A stretch of DNA of 42,804 nt from Acidimicrobiia bacterium (GTDB taxonomy: Bacteria > Actinomycetota > Acidimicrobiia > Acidimicrobiales > JAHEJN01). Made by a program: the position numbers and the translations under genes. Below are positions 7,842 to 16,141 of this stretch, piece after piece; within the stretch, counting starts at the first letter, position 1; every line of letters starts with the position of its first letter. The notes beneath the pieces are model-generated. The model saw nothing but the letters and a program-made list of their open reading frames with translations. It did not search any database and had not been told where the DNA came from. The stretch is from assembly GCA_029861625.1 (NCBI GenBank), contig JAOTZB010000003.1, positions 1 to 42,804 of the forward strand, in the 5' to 3' direction.

Positions 7842-8452
7842 TGTCCCGGGCACCGATGCGACGCTCGACCGTCGGACGGGCGGCGCTGCTGGTCGCGGCC
7901 GCGACCCTCGCGGCCTCGGCGTGTGCGAGCACGACCGGTGATTCCGGCGCTGACGGCGACGGGCTGGAGCCGGCGATCATCGCGGCCACCCCGACGCCCG
8001 CCTCCGGAGTCGGCGACGGTTCCGACGAACTGGTCGAGCTCCCCGAGGTGGAGGAAGGCGTGCTCGTCAACCGCTTCGATCTCGACCCGGGCGATTGCTT
8101 CAACACGTACGCCGTTGTCGACTTCGGCGAGGACGCCCAGCCGACAACACGCGTCGTCGAGTGCACGAGGCCCCACGAGAGCGAGGTCTACCTGCAACGC
8201 AGCTTCCCGGCCGGACCGGGCGAGGCGTACCCGGGCGAGGAGGATATCCGGGCGTGGGCCGACGAGCAGTGCTACGGAGATTTCGAGGAATTCGCGGCGG
8301 CCGAATACGAGCTCTCCGCCCTCGAGATCGGTGTGATCCACCCGACCGACACCACCTGGTCCGGGCCGGGCCTTCACCGGGAGATCACCTGCTATGTGTT
8401 CAGCGCGACCGGTGGCGGCCTCCAGGGCTCGATGGACGGAAGCGGGATCTGA
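7841..8452 (+). CDS. Septum-formation-type lipoprotein
   Basis: A 203-residue protein whose ATG overlaps the sortase stop (TGATG). It has a basic N-terminus, a hydrophobic signal and a lipobox-like ALAASAC, followed by a Ser/Asp/Pro-rich linker. The domain after about residue 80 has the paired-cysteine pattern of the actinobacterial 'septum formation' family: GDCFNTYAVVDFG, VVECTRPHESEVY, ADEQCYGDF and HREITCYVF. The four cysteines probably form two disulfides outside the membrane. The biochemical role of the family is not established. Coupling to a sortase suggests a cell-envelope function. An alternative start at the second methionine (MRRSTVG) would shorten the signal by five residues. Confidence 0.75.
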   Translation: MSRAPMRRSTVGRAALLVAAATLAASACASTTGDSGADGDGLEPAIIAATPTPASGVGDGSDELVELPEVEEGVLVNRFDLDPGDCFNTYAVVDFGEDAQPTTRVVECTRPHESEVYLQRSFPAGPGEAYPGEEDIRAWADEQCYGDFEEFAAAEYELSALEIGVIHPTDTTWSGPGLHREITCYVFSATGGGLQGSMDGSGI

Positions 8453-8542
8453 GCGCACTGCTCCACCAGGGCAACGCGAACCTGCACATCCCCGAGCACG
8501 GATCGGAAGCCGCGCCGGGTCGGCTCGTGGCTCAGGAGCTGC

Positions 8543-9751
8543 TCACGACGTGATGATCCGGAGCGGCAGCGCGCGGGGCCCGCGGATCTGGCCCGCAGAC
8601 CAACGGACAGCGGCGGGGTCGGCCAGCTCGAAGTCCGGAATCCGTCTCATCCACTCGTCGATGGCAACGGTGAGCTCCATGCGAGCGAGATTGGATCCGA
8701 GACACCGATGGATACCCAGCCCGAAGGCTGCGTGGCGGTTCTGGGCCCGGTCGAGCCTCACCTCGTCCGCGTCGTCGAACTCCTCGGGATCGCGGTTGCC
8801 GGCGGGGAACGGCAGGAGCACCCAGTCGCCCGCCTCGAGCCGACGGCCGCCGAGCTCGGTGTCGGTGGCGACGAGCCGGGCCATCGTCACGGGCGCGTAG
8901 GCACGGAGCAGTTCCTCCACCGCGAACGGCAAGAGCTCGGGCTCCTCGACGAGCCGGCGTCGATCCTCGGGATGCTGGGCCAGGTGCCAGAGGCTCGCCC
9001 CGATCGCCGACCAGGTCGTGTCGATCCCGGCGATCAACAACAACGCGACCGTGCCCCGTACGTGCTCATCGGACAATGGCGCACCGTCGGCCTCGGCATC
9101 GACGAGGAACCCGATGAGGTCGTCTCGGGGATTCGCCCGATGGTCGGCGATCATCGCGTCGAGGTAGTGGTCGAGCGTCTGGTCGACCGGGACGTCGTCG
9201 TCGCGTCCCGGTGTCTCGAGGATGTTGTGGATGAAGACCCGGAACTTGTCGCCGTCGTCGGGCGGCACACCGAGCATGTGGGCGATCAGCCGGACAGGGA
9301 TGTGCTGGGCATAGCCGACAGCACCGTCGACCGTGGCCGCGCCGTCGCGGACGAGCTCGTCGAGCAGCTCTCGACAGAACTCGCGGGCCGACGGCTCGAG
9401 CGCGGCGATCGGCTTCGGGCCGAACGCCGGGAGCAGGAGGCGTCGGGCCTCGGCATGGAACGGCGGATCCGAGGTGATGGGTGGCGCGAACCCGACCGGC
9501 GGCGGGATGTCGGGTCTGAAGTCGCTCACCACGACGCCCACCGAGCTGAAATGTTCGGTGTCACGAGCGATGTCGGCGATGTCGGCGTGCCGGGTCGGCA
9601 ACCAGGTGCCCCCGAACCGGTCCGAGTGCGCGACCGGACACCGCTCGCGGAGATCGTCCCAGATCTCGTGGGCCCGGGCGGCCCAGTCGGGATGGGTGTG
9701 GTCGAAGTCCGTGGCCCAGTCGGTGACCGGTGGCGTCTCGTGTGCGGTCAT
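8543..9751 (-). CDS. Cytochrome P450
   Basis: A 402-residue soluble bacterial P450. The I-helix oxygen-activation motif is LLLIAGIDTTWSAIG, the ExxR motif is in VEELLRAYAPV, and the heme-ligand loop is FGLGIHRCLGSNLAR with Cys350 as thiolate ligand. The N-terminus is hydrophilic, so the enzyme is cytoplasmic and needs a ferredoxin and reductase, neither of which is adjacent. The TSDPPFHAEARRLLLPAF segment resembles CYPs acting on terpenes, steroids or fatty acids, but the substrate cannot be assigned. It is a single gene. The ATG follows a TAGGGT element by 6 bases, again suggesting a leaderless transcript. Confidence 0.95.
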   Translation of the reverse strand: MTAHETPPVTDWATDFDHTHPDWAARAHEIWDDLRERCPVAHSDRFGGTWLPTRHADIADIARDTEHFSSVGVVVSDFRPDIPPPVGFAPPITSDPPFHAEARRLLLPAFGPKPIAALEPSAREFCRELLDELVRDGAATVDGAVGYAQHIPVRLIAHMLGVPPDDGDKFRVFIHNILETPGRDDDVPVDQTLDHYLDAMIADHRANPRDDLIGFLVDAEADGAPLSDEHVRGTVALLLIAGIDTTWSAIGASLWHLAQHPEDRRRLVEEPELLPFAVEELLRAYAPVTMARLVATDTELGGRRLEAGDWVLLPFPAGNRDPEEFDDADEVRLDRAQNRHAAFGLGIHRCLGSNLARMELTVAIDEWMRRIPDFELADPAAVRWSAGQIRGPRALPLRIITS

Positions 9752-9757
9752 CGGCCG

Positions 9758-9763
9758 ACCCTA
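9758..9763 (-). promoter_or_regulatory. Putative -10 element of the P450 gene (leaderless)
   Basis: TAGGGT on the minus strand lies 6 bases before the ATG at 9751. There is no Shine-Dalgarno sequence in the gap. The spacing matches ccmA, hrpA and the deaminase gene. Confidence 0.4.
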
Positions 9764-9819
9764 CAACGCCGGTCCGAGAGCATCACCGGCGCCGGTCGAC
9801 TGCGGCGACGAGGACGTGC

Positions 9820-12354
9820 TCAGCCGCCCGTCGAGGCCATGCCACGTTCCACCGCCAGGGCCGCGAGTATGAGTCCGAGGTGGGAGTAAGCCTGCGGGTG
9901 GTTGCCGAGCATGGTCTCATTGCGTGGCTCGTACTGCTCGCTCAGCAATCCGGTCGGACCGATGCGGTCGACCATCCCCTTGAAGAGCTGGCGGGCATCG
10001 GCGAGCTGGCCCATCAAGACGTACGCCTCGATGAGCCACGCCGAACAGATCAGGAAGCCGCCCTCGTCTCCGGGGAGACCGTCGTCGAACCGGTACCGGT
10101 AGACGATCGGGCCATTTCGCAGCTTGCGTTCGATGCCCCGGACGGTCGCGACGAATCGGGAGTCGGTGGGCGGCAACAGCCCCGACAGGCCGATGTGCAA
10201 CACGCTGGCGTCGAGATAGTCGTCGCCGTAGGCGATCGTGTAGGCGCGCACGCGGTCGTTCCAGCCGTTCTCGATGACATCGGCGGCGATCAGATGGCGA
10301 AGTGGACGCCAGCTCGCCGGTACGGCACGACCGGAGGCGTGGCCGACCCTCACGGCGCGGTCGACGGCCTGCCAACACATCACCTTCGAGTGCACGTGAT
10401 GGCGCTGCGCGCGGCGCTCCTCCCAGATGCCGTTGTCGGGTTCGAACCAGCGAGCGCGGACGGCGGCAACCATGTCGATGACGAGCTGCCAGTGAGCATC
10501 CTCGAGCGGCTCGCCCCGCGCCACGAGCCGCCAGATCAGGTCGACGACCGGCCCGAAGACGTCGAGCTGCACCTGGCTGTCGGCCGCATTGCCGATCCGC
10601 ACCGGTCGTGACCCTCGGTAGCCGTTGAGGGTGGGAAGCACTGCCTCCGGCAGGAACTCGTCGCCCTCGACGGCGTAAAGCGGACGGAGCTGATCGGGCC
10701 CCGGCAGGTGGTCGACCCGATCGAGCAGCCATGCGAGCAACGCCTTGGCCTCGTCGACGGCACCGAGCTCGACGAGAGCGGCCGCGCTCAACGACGCATC
10801 GCGGGGCCAGCAGTATCGGTAGTCCCAGTTGCGGACGCCGCCCAGCTCCTCGGGCAACGACGTCGTCGCGGCTGCATAGATCGCGCCGGTGGGCTCATAA
10901 CACAGCGCCTTGAGGACGAGCGCGCTGCGCCTGACCTCGTTCGTGGCCACCGTCGGGAGCACGAGCCGCTCTGCCCACCGAGACCAGTGCTCGACCGTGC
11001 CCCGGCGGCGGTCGGCCTCGTCGAGCTCGGTCGGTCGGTCGACATGGGCATCGAAGATCAGCTCGAGCGCGAGCGACTGTCCGTCGAGCTCGACGTGGCC
11101 GACCGCCGATTCGTGGGGGCCCGCGTCGATGATCTCCCAGCTGACGCCTTGCGCACGCAGCTCGATCACGTGCTGGGCGCCCCGCACGATGACGCTGTCA
11201 CCGGACAGCGTGAGACGGGTGAAGGCTCGGCCGTAGTCGGGACGGGGCGCGTACTCGATGATCACCGGCCCCCGACCCTCGAGCACCCGGAGGAGGTCGG
11301 TCCTACCCGCCGGCTCCCGGGTCCGTGCCGCCGCGCAGTCGAGGTAGTCGGTCACGATGAGATCCGACCAGCGAGTCTCGAGCACCATGGTGTCGGGCAG
11401 ATACCGCTGGGAGATCGGCCGCGCGGCGCTGTCGGGCCGAACGGAGAAGTACCCGGCCCGGGGACCACCGAGGAGCTCTGCAAACACCGCGGGCGAATCG
11501 GCTCTCGGATGGCACAACCAGGTGATGCGCGCGTCCGGCGTCACCAATGCGAGCGTGCGTTGATCGGACAGCAGCGAGTGCCGCTCGATGGCCGGCGCCG
11601 TGTCGCCCTCGAGCCACGCCCGGCGTAGCTCACAGAGGCGTGCGAGCAGGTGCGAGAAGGCGTCGGGGTCCGAGACCCGTGCGATCGCGGCGGACTCACC
11701 CGGACCGATCTTGACCCCGAGGTCGGGCCCGGTGAGCCGCTCGAACGCGTCCTCGTCGGTGATGTCGTCGCCTGCGAAGAGGACTGCCTCGACGCCGATG
11801 AGGTGGCGCAGATCGGTGAGCGCCGTGCCCTTGTCGGTCTCGACGACCGCGAGCTCGATCACCATCTTGCCCGGCTTGACCACGACGCCCTCGAGTGAGC
11901 CGGCGCCGGCCACGGCATCGTCCACTGCTTGTTCGTGCAGGGCGACCGGCACCTGTCGGTAATGCAACGCCACGCTGGCCGGCTTGCGCTCGACGATGAA
12001 CCCGGGATGGCCTTGCGCGATCTCGCCGAGCGCCGTGGCGATCTCGTCGCGCCGCTCGAGCTGCGCGTGATTCAGCGCGTGCACGAAGCCGGCATCGAAC
12101 TCGGAGCCGTGGCTGCCGATGAGGTGGATCTCCTCCGGCAGCCGGCTGAGCGCCGCGAGATCGCGGAGGGACCGGCCCGAGATCACCGCGACGTGGGTGT
12201 CGGGCATGGCGGCCAGCGTGCGGAGCGCGGCGATCGACTCGCGGAGCGGTCGCGCCTCGTCGGGGTTGTCGACAATGGGCGCCAGTGTCCCGTCGTAGTC
12301 GCACGCCACCAGGATGACCGGCGTCCGGGCGAAGGCCCGGAGGCTGTCGATCAT
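9820..12354 (-). CDS. Trehalose-6-phosphate phosphatase fused to GH15 glucosidase/trehalase
   Basis: An 844-residue two-domain enzyme whose ATG overlaps the otsA stop (ATGA). Residues 1-235 are an OtsB-type HAD phosphatase: VACDYDGTLAPIVDNPDEA carries the nucleophile and acid aspartates, VISGRSLRDLA follows, and FAGDDITDEDAFERL is motif IV. Residues about 245-840 are a GH15 domain: ITWLCHPRADSPAVFAELLG, RNWDYRYCWPRDASLSAAAL, IWEERRAQRHHVHSKVMCW with the likely general-acid Glu, and LLSEQYEPRNETMLGNHPQA with the likely base Glu. GH15 relatives include glucoamylases and the mycobacterial trehalase. Paired with otsA, the chain would finish trehalose synthesis and perhaps also cleave trehalose or another alpha-glucoside. 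OtsB and GH15 are separate genes in most organisms. Confidence 0.9.
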   Translation of the reverse strand: MIDSLRAFARTPVILVACDYDGTLAPIVDNPDEARPLRESIAALRTLAAMPDTHVAVISGRSLRDLAALSRLPEEIHLIGSHGSEFDAGFVHALNHAQLERRDEIATALGEIAQGHPGFIVERKPASVALHYRQVPVALHEQAVDDAVAGAGSLEGVVVKPGKMVIELAVVETDKGTALTDLRHLIGVEAVLFAGDDITDEDAFERLTGPDLGVKIGPGESAAIARVSDPDAFSHLLARLCELRRAWLEGDTAPAIERHSLLSDQRTLALVTPDARITWLCHPRADSPAVFAELLGGPRAGYFSVRPDSAARPISQRYLPDTMVLETRWSDLIVTDYLDCAAARTREPAGRTDLLRVLEGRGPVIIEYAPRPDYGRAFTRLTLSGDSVIVRGAQHVIELRAQGVSWEIIDAGPHESAVGHVELDGQSLALELIFDAHVDRPTELDEADRRRGTVEHWSRWAERLVLPTVATNEVRRSALVLKALCYEPTGAIYAAATTSLPEELGGVRNWDYRYCWPRDASLSAAALVELGAVDEAKALLAWLLDRVDHLPGPDQLRPLYAVEGDEFLPEAVLPTLNGYRGSRPVRIGNAADSQVQLDVFGPVVDLIWRLVARGEPLEDAHWQLVIDMVAAVRARWFEPDNGIWEERRAQRHHVHSKVMCWQAVDRAVRVGHASGRAVPASWRPLRHLIAADVIENGWNDRVRAYTIAYGDDYLDASVLHIGLSGLLPPTDSRFVATVRGIERKLRNGPIVYRYRFDDGLPGDEGGFLICSAWLIEAYVLMGQLADARQLFKGMVDRIGPTGLLSEQYEPRNETMLGNHPQAYSHLGLILAALAVERGMASTGG

Positions 12355-13742
12355 GTGCGCTCGAGCTCCGCCAGGAAGCTCGTGGCCCATTGCTGGGCCG
12401 ACGTGCGACGAACGAGTCGTCGCATCGGACGCATCCGCGACGACTGCTCGGCCGGTGGCATGGTCGCAGCTGCTTCGATCGCACCCTTGACGCCGTCGAT
12501 GTCGTACGGGTTCACGAGCACCGCCTGCCGCAGTTGGTGAGCGGCGCCCGCGAACTCGCTGAGCACCAGGACCCCACGGTTGTCGACGCGTGCCGCGACG
12601 TACTCCTTGGCGACCAGGTTCATCCCGTCGCGAAATGGTGTCACGACCATGACATCGGCGAGCCGGTAGAGCGCGATGAGCTCGTCGAACGGCTGGCTCT
12701 GGTGGAGGTAGACCACCGCCGGTTTGTCCATGGTGCCGAAGTCCCCGTTTATCTCACCGACGAGCTGTTCGACCGTGACCCGGATCTCGTTGTAGCGGTT
12801 GACGTTCGACCGGCTCGGTTCGGCGATCTGCACCAAGGTCGTGGTCTCGGGGTCGAGCCGGCGTTCCTGCAGGAGCTCGTGATAGGCGCGTAGCCGACGA
12901 TCGATGCCCTTGGTGTAGTCGAGCCGATCGACGCCGAGCAGCACGGTCGTCGGCGACCCGAGGTTCTCCAACAGCGTCTCGGCCCGCTCGGCGGCGGCTG
13001 GGGCGCTGGCCCCATCGCTGAACCGGTCGAAGTCGATACCGATGGGATGGCGGACGGTCGCCACGTCCCGGGACCCGTAGGTGATGACGGACCCGTGCGT
13101 GGTCGCGTCGCACACCCGAGGGACGCTGTGGCGGAAGTTGTGGAGCGTCGTGCGGGTCTGGAAGCCGACGAGGTCGGCGCCGAGCAGCCCCTTGGCGACC
13201 TGCCGGCGCCAGGGGAGCCGCATGAAGATCTCCCGGGCCGGGAAGGGAATGTGCAAGAAGAAGCCGATGCGAAGATCGGGCCTCATCTCGCGCAACATGC
13301 CGGGGACCAGTTGGAGCTGATAGTCGTGCACCCAGACCGTGGCGTCGATCTCGGCCCGGTCGACCACGGCGTGGGCGAAGCGCTGGTTGACGACGACATA
13401 GCGATCCCACCAGTGCCGGTGATAGTCAGCCGGAGAGATCGCATCGTGATACAGCGGCCAGAGGGTGGAGTTCGAGAACCCTTCGTAGTAGTCCTCGACA
13501 TCGCTCGGGTCGAGCGCAACCGGCACGAGGTGCACGCCGTCCAGCTCGAACGGAGCCGGAGCGTCGCCAGGGGCGCCCGCCCAACCGACCCATGTCGATC
13601 CCGGTCGAGCGCTCATGACCGGCCCGAGGGCCGAGACCAGACCACCCGGGCTCGTCTCGTACCGGGTCTCCCCGTGCTCGGTGACGGCGCGGATCGGCAG
13701 ACGGTTGGCGACCACGAGGAGTTGTCGTTGGCGGTCGGGCAT
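12351..13742 (-). CDS. otsA: Trehalose-6-phosphate synthase (GT20)
   Basis: A 463-residue GT20 enzyme of normal length that joins UDP- or GDP-glucose to glucose-6-phosphate. Visible landmarks are [10 protein letters not shown] at the N-terminus, the SPGGLVSAL loop, [33 protein letters not shown] with the sugar-phosphate-binding residues, and [17 protein letters not shown] with the nucleotide-sugar site. The downstream phosphatase/GH15 gene overlaps its stop, so synthesis and dephosphorylation are coupled. Trehalose here is likely an osmolyte or stress protectant. The start ATG lies after a sequence rich in CTC and CCT, without a strong ribosome binding site. Confidence 0.96.
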   Translation of the reverse strand: MPDRQRQLLVVANRLPIRAVTEHGETRYETSPGGLVSALGPVMSARPGSTWVGWAGAPGDAPAPFELDGVHLVPVALDPSDVEDYYEGFSNSTLWPLYHDAISPADYHRHWWDRYVVVNQRFAHAVVDRAEIDATVWVHDYQLQLVPGMLREMRPDLRIGFFLHIPFPAREIFMRLPWRRQVAKGLLGADLVGFQTRTTLHNFRHSVPRVCDATTHGSVITYGSRDVATVRHPIGIDFDRFSDGASAPAAAERAETLLENLGSPTTVLLGVDRLDYTKGIDRRLRAYHELLQERRLDPETTTLVQIAEPSRSNVNRYNEIRVTVEQLVGEINGDFGTMDKPAVVYLHQSQPFDELIALYRLADVMVVTPFRDGMNLVAKEYVAARVDNRGVLVLSEFAGAAHQLRQAVLVNPYDIDGVKGAIEAAATMPPAEQSSRMRPMRRLVRRTSAQQWATSFLAELERT

Positions 13743-13901
13743 GGTGAGAGGCGTTTCGAGGTGACGTCGAGACGGTGCGCCGGGGGCGGCCGGATCCGCC
13801 GTCGGATCGCGGGCTGCGACGCCCGGATCGTAGCGTTCGTCGAGCCGCGGACCGGGTACCCAGCGAAACGACCCGGCTCGCGTCGACCGGGCGCACCGTC
13901 G

Positions 13902-14114
13902 CTACTCGACGACGAGGAGGACGTCGCCGGGTTGGACCTGCTGGGACTCGACGACCTCGACCGACCGGATCGTGCCGGCGACTGCGGACTCCACCGGGAT
14001 CTCCATCTTCATCGACTCGAGGATCGCGACCTCGTCGCCCACGGCAATGGTCGCGCCGGCCTCGACCCGGATTCTCCAGATCGTCGCCGCCATGTCGGCG
14101 CGGATCTCGGCCAT
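13902..14114 (-). CDS. Stand-alone biotin/lipoyl carrier protein
   Basis: A 70-residue single-domain carrier. The biotinylation site is VAILESMKMEIPV with Lys36 between two methionines, the signature of biotin carriers rather than lipoyl domains. The whole protein is one flattened barrel (EIRADMAATIWRIRVEAG, then AGTIRSVEVVESQQVQPGD). It closely resembles the small mycobacterial biotinyl protein TB7.3 in size and sequence. The partner carboxylase is not in the window, so the protein must serve in trans, or in a role not yet defined. A purine-rich GGGGGAG precedes the ATG, and a TACACT element (14143-14148) could be its promoter. Confidence 0.9.
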   Translation of the reverse strand: MAEIRADMAATIWRIRVEAGATIAVGDEVAILESMKMEIPVESAVAGTIRSVEVVESQQVQPGDVLLVVE

Positions 14115-14203
14115 CGCTCCCCCATCGTCGAATCGTCGGGCGAGTGTAGATCCCGCCGACCGTCTGACGGCAGCCGCGCCCGCCGTGCGCGAGGCTGGGG
14201 CCC

Positions 14204-14458
14204 GTGACCGACCCGATCCTCGCGAGGCGCGAACGTGTCGACCGCATCAGCGCGCTCGGGAAACGCATCGGCTACTCGCTGTTCGCCGTGGCGATCGTCT
14301 TGTTCGTCGTCGGCTTCGTCGTGGGGTTCCGCCCCGTGATCGTGACGCCCATCGTGGCCGCGATGGTCGTGGGGTCGATCATCCTTGCGCCGGCGATCGT
14401 GTTCGCCTACGGCGTGAAGGCCGCGAATCGCGAGGAGCGCGGCGGCAGCTTCCACTGA
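14204..14458 (+). CDS. Small two-helix membrane protein, unknown function
   Basis: An 84-residue protein from a GTG start. A basic amphipathic N-terminus (LARRERVDRISALGKRIGY) leads into two membrane helices (SLFAVAIVLFVVGFVVGF and VTPIVAAMVVGSIILAPAIV), then a short KAANREERGGSFH tail. This layout is common in uncharacterised actinobacterial proteins; no domain can be named. It diverges from the biotin carrier gene and precedes a TetR regulator by 75 bases, without clear operon structure. Confidence 0.7.
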   Translation: MTDPILARRERVDRISALGKRIGYSLFAVAIVLFVVGFVVGFRPVIVTPIVAAMVVGSIILAPAIVFAYGVKAANREERGGSFH

Positions 14459-14533
14459 CCCGTCGGACCCCGGAACATCGCGCATCGGTGCCATCGCCGA
14501 ATACCATTGCTGGCTTCCAGACCAGAGGGCCCT

Positions 14534-15121
14534 GTGACTGTCCGACTTCCCGCCGCAACCCGACGCCGCCAACTGCTCGAGACCGCAACGATCACGTTCG
14601 GCAAGGAAGGTTTCCATGCCACGTCGATGAACGACGTGGCCGACGCCGCCGGCGTCACCAAGCCGGTTCTCTACCAGCACTTCGCGTCCAAGGAGGCGCT
14701 CTTCGAGGCCGTCCTCGCCCACGTCGGCGACGTGTTGCGGACATCGATCGAGGCATCCGTCGCTCCCGCCGAGGGGCCACGAGAGCGGGTCGAGAAGGGT
14801 TTCCAGGCGTACTTCGAGTTCCTGCGCGATCGCCGCGAGGCGGCTCGGGTGCTGTTCGGCGAGGCCCGACGCACCGACGAGTCGATCAGCGCCGAGGCCG
14901 ATCGGGCCGTGCAGTCGATCGCCGACATGGTCACCGACCTCATCGAGGTCGAGGGGCTCGACCGCCCCGCCCGTGAGGTGCTCGCCAACGCCATCGTCGG
15001 CCTGGCCGAAGGCGCCGGACGCCACTGGGCCCGCCATCACGACGAGATCAGCGCCGAGCGGCTGGCATCGCTGGTCGCCGAGCTCGCGTGGGCCGGGCTA
15101 CGGGGCGCCGGCCCCGTCTGA
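14534..15121 (+). CDS. TetR-family transcriptional regulator
   Basis: A 195-residue repressor-type protein. The N-terminal TetR helix-turn-helix is clear: RRRQLLETATITFGKEGF, ATSMNDVADAAGVTKPVLYQ and HFASKEALFEAVL. The C-terminal ligand-binding half is helical and resembles TetR_C domains of actinobacterial regulators of lipid or drug genes. The ligand is unknown. A GTG start (VTVRLPAATRRR) is preferred over a TTG nine codons upstream because it places the helix-turn-helix at the usual distance. The gene ends only 5 bases from the end of the convergent Nudix gene. Confidence 0.88.
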   Translation: MTVRLPAATRRRQLLETATITFGKEGFHATSMNDVADAAGVTKPVLYQHFASKEALFEAVLAHVGDVLRTSIEASVAPAEGPRERVEKGFQAYFEFLRDRREAARVLFGEARRTDESISAEADRAVQSIADMVTDLIEVEGLDRPAREVLANAIVGLAEGAGRHWARHHDEISAERLASLVAELAWAGLRGAGPV

Positions 15122-15126
15122 GGCGG

Positions 15127-15624
15127 CTAGTTCCGGACCGACGGCGAGATGTCGATCGGTTCGTCCGGAATGTCGCCGGCGACGATCGCGGGCAGGAACT
15201 CACGGAGCCGGGTCGGCAACAGCGGCTCGTCGGTGGCGAGGACCTCGTCGATCGTCCACCAGTCGGCACCCTCGAATGCCGCGGCTTCGAGCGCCTCGAG
15301 ATGCATCGGGCGCCATTCGCCACCGTCGCACCACGCGACGTGGATGCGCTCGTCGGAATCGAAGTGATAGCCGGCGAAGTCGAACTCGACGTGTTGCACC
15401 CAGATGCAGGGTCCCATCTCGACCTCGGCGAACCCGGCCTCCTCGTACAGTTCGCGCCTCGCGGCGTCGGAGGAGCTCTCGCCCCAGTTCATCCCGCCGC
15501 CCGGAATCTCCCACCAGGGTGGCTTCGAGCCGTCGATCGGATCGGAGGCGCGCATCAAGAAGATGCGGCCGTCGCGATCGAAGAGCACGACCCGCGCGGC
15601 CGGGCGACGCAACGTGAAGACCAT
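15127..15624 (-). CDS. Nudix hydrolase
   Basis: A 165-residue Nudix protein. The Nudix box fits G-x5-E-x7-RE-x2-EE-x-G with Gly43, Glu49, Arg57, Glu58, Glu61 and Glu62 (GGMNWGESSSDAARRELYEE). The N-terminal strand RRPAARVVLFDRDGRIFLMR is typical of enzymes that sanitise nucleotides or cleave nucleoside-diphosphate derivatives; the substrate cannot be read from sequence. The ATG giving MVFTLRRPAARVV is chosen. The frame stays open 38 codons further and includes a cysteine pair (ICAGCA), but that stretch covers a perfect hairpin and looks non-coding. Confidence 0.9.
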   Translation of the reverse strand: MVFTLRRPAARVVLFDRDGRIFLMRASDPIDGSKPPWWEIPGGGMNWGESSSDAARRELYEEAGFAEVEMGPCIWVQHVEFDFAGYHFDSDERIHVAWCDGGEWRPMHLEALEAAAFEGADWWTIDEVLATDEPLLPTRLREFLPAIVAGDIPDEPIDISPSVRN

Positions 15625-16141
15625 CGGCGCACGATACTTCGCTGCGCATCCAGCGCAGATCTCGCGCCGACCCGCACCCGGACGCGCAGCGGGCACCCCG
15701 CTCGGGGTGCCCGCTCGCGGTGAGATGAGCATTGTCACGATCCTCGGGACGTTCCACCTGGTTCTTCCTCGAGTGGCCTCTCGGGCCCTGCGGGTGAGAG
15801 AAAGCTGCGGGAGAGTCTCGACGTCCGTGACGGCTCAGAAAGTCACCGTTTCGGAGGATCCCGTTCGCCATCGACAATCGGTGGGAACATCTCGATCCAA
15901 CCTCCTTGCCTCTCTGTCACCTGCTGTGTCCGGTGGACCAGTCAGCGTGACTACCGCAACTATCCGCCCGCACGTGGTCTGTGTCAAGCGTCACATGCAT
16001 TGCCGCCATGTTGCTGCCGCGTGACATCTCATCATGGTCTTCCGTTCCCCCCCGTCGTGGCGCTATGGTCTGTCGCCACTAGAGACGAACGCGTCGAGAA
16101 CCACCCGCCGTGTTCGCGATAGCCAACCCATGGAGGGGTAC
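15625..16141. other. 517-base intergenic region upstream of Nudix and ABC transporter genes
   Basis: No gene is supported here. It holds a perfect 12-bp hairpin at 15688-15715, and a segment at 15795-15865 with short self-complementary stretches such as CGTGAC/GTCAC and CGGGA/TCCCG. A weak TATGGT (16064-16069) could be a -10 for the transporter operon with a leader of about 70 bases. I recognise no known riboswitch. It is the longest non-coding stretch in the window, so a leader RNA or small RNA is possible. Confidence 0.5.
15688..15715. repeat. Perfect 12-bp inverted repeat (hairpin)
   Basis: AGCGGGCACCCC is followed by a GCTC loop and the exact complement GGGGTGCCCGCT. No T-run follows on either strand. 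It could be a tract-less terminator or a processing or regulatory hairpin. It lies 64 bases upstream of the Nudix start. Confidence 0.6.

Noticed and set aside
10441-10460. GGGTTCGAACCAG, resembling a tRNA T-loop
   Set aside because: It lies inside the GH15 coding region, and no acceptor or anticodon arms can be drawn around it.
15807-15815. GCGGGAGAG, reminiscent of the first strand of a glycine riboswitch
   Set aside because: The conserved CCGAAGG core and the later CUCUCAGGC strand of that riboswitch are absent downstream.
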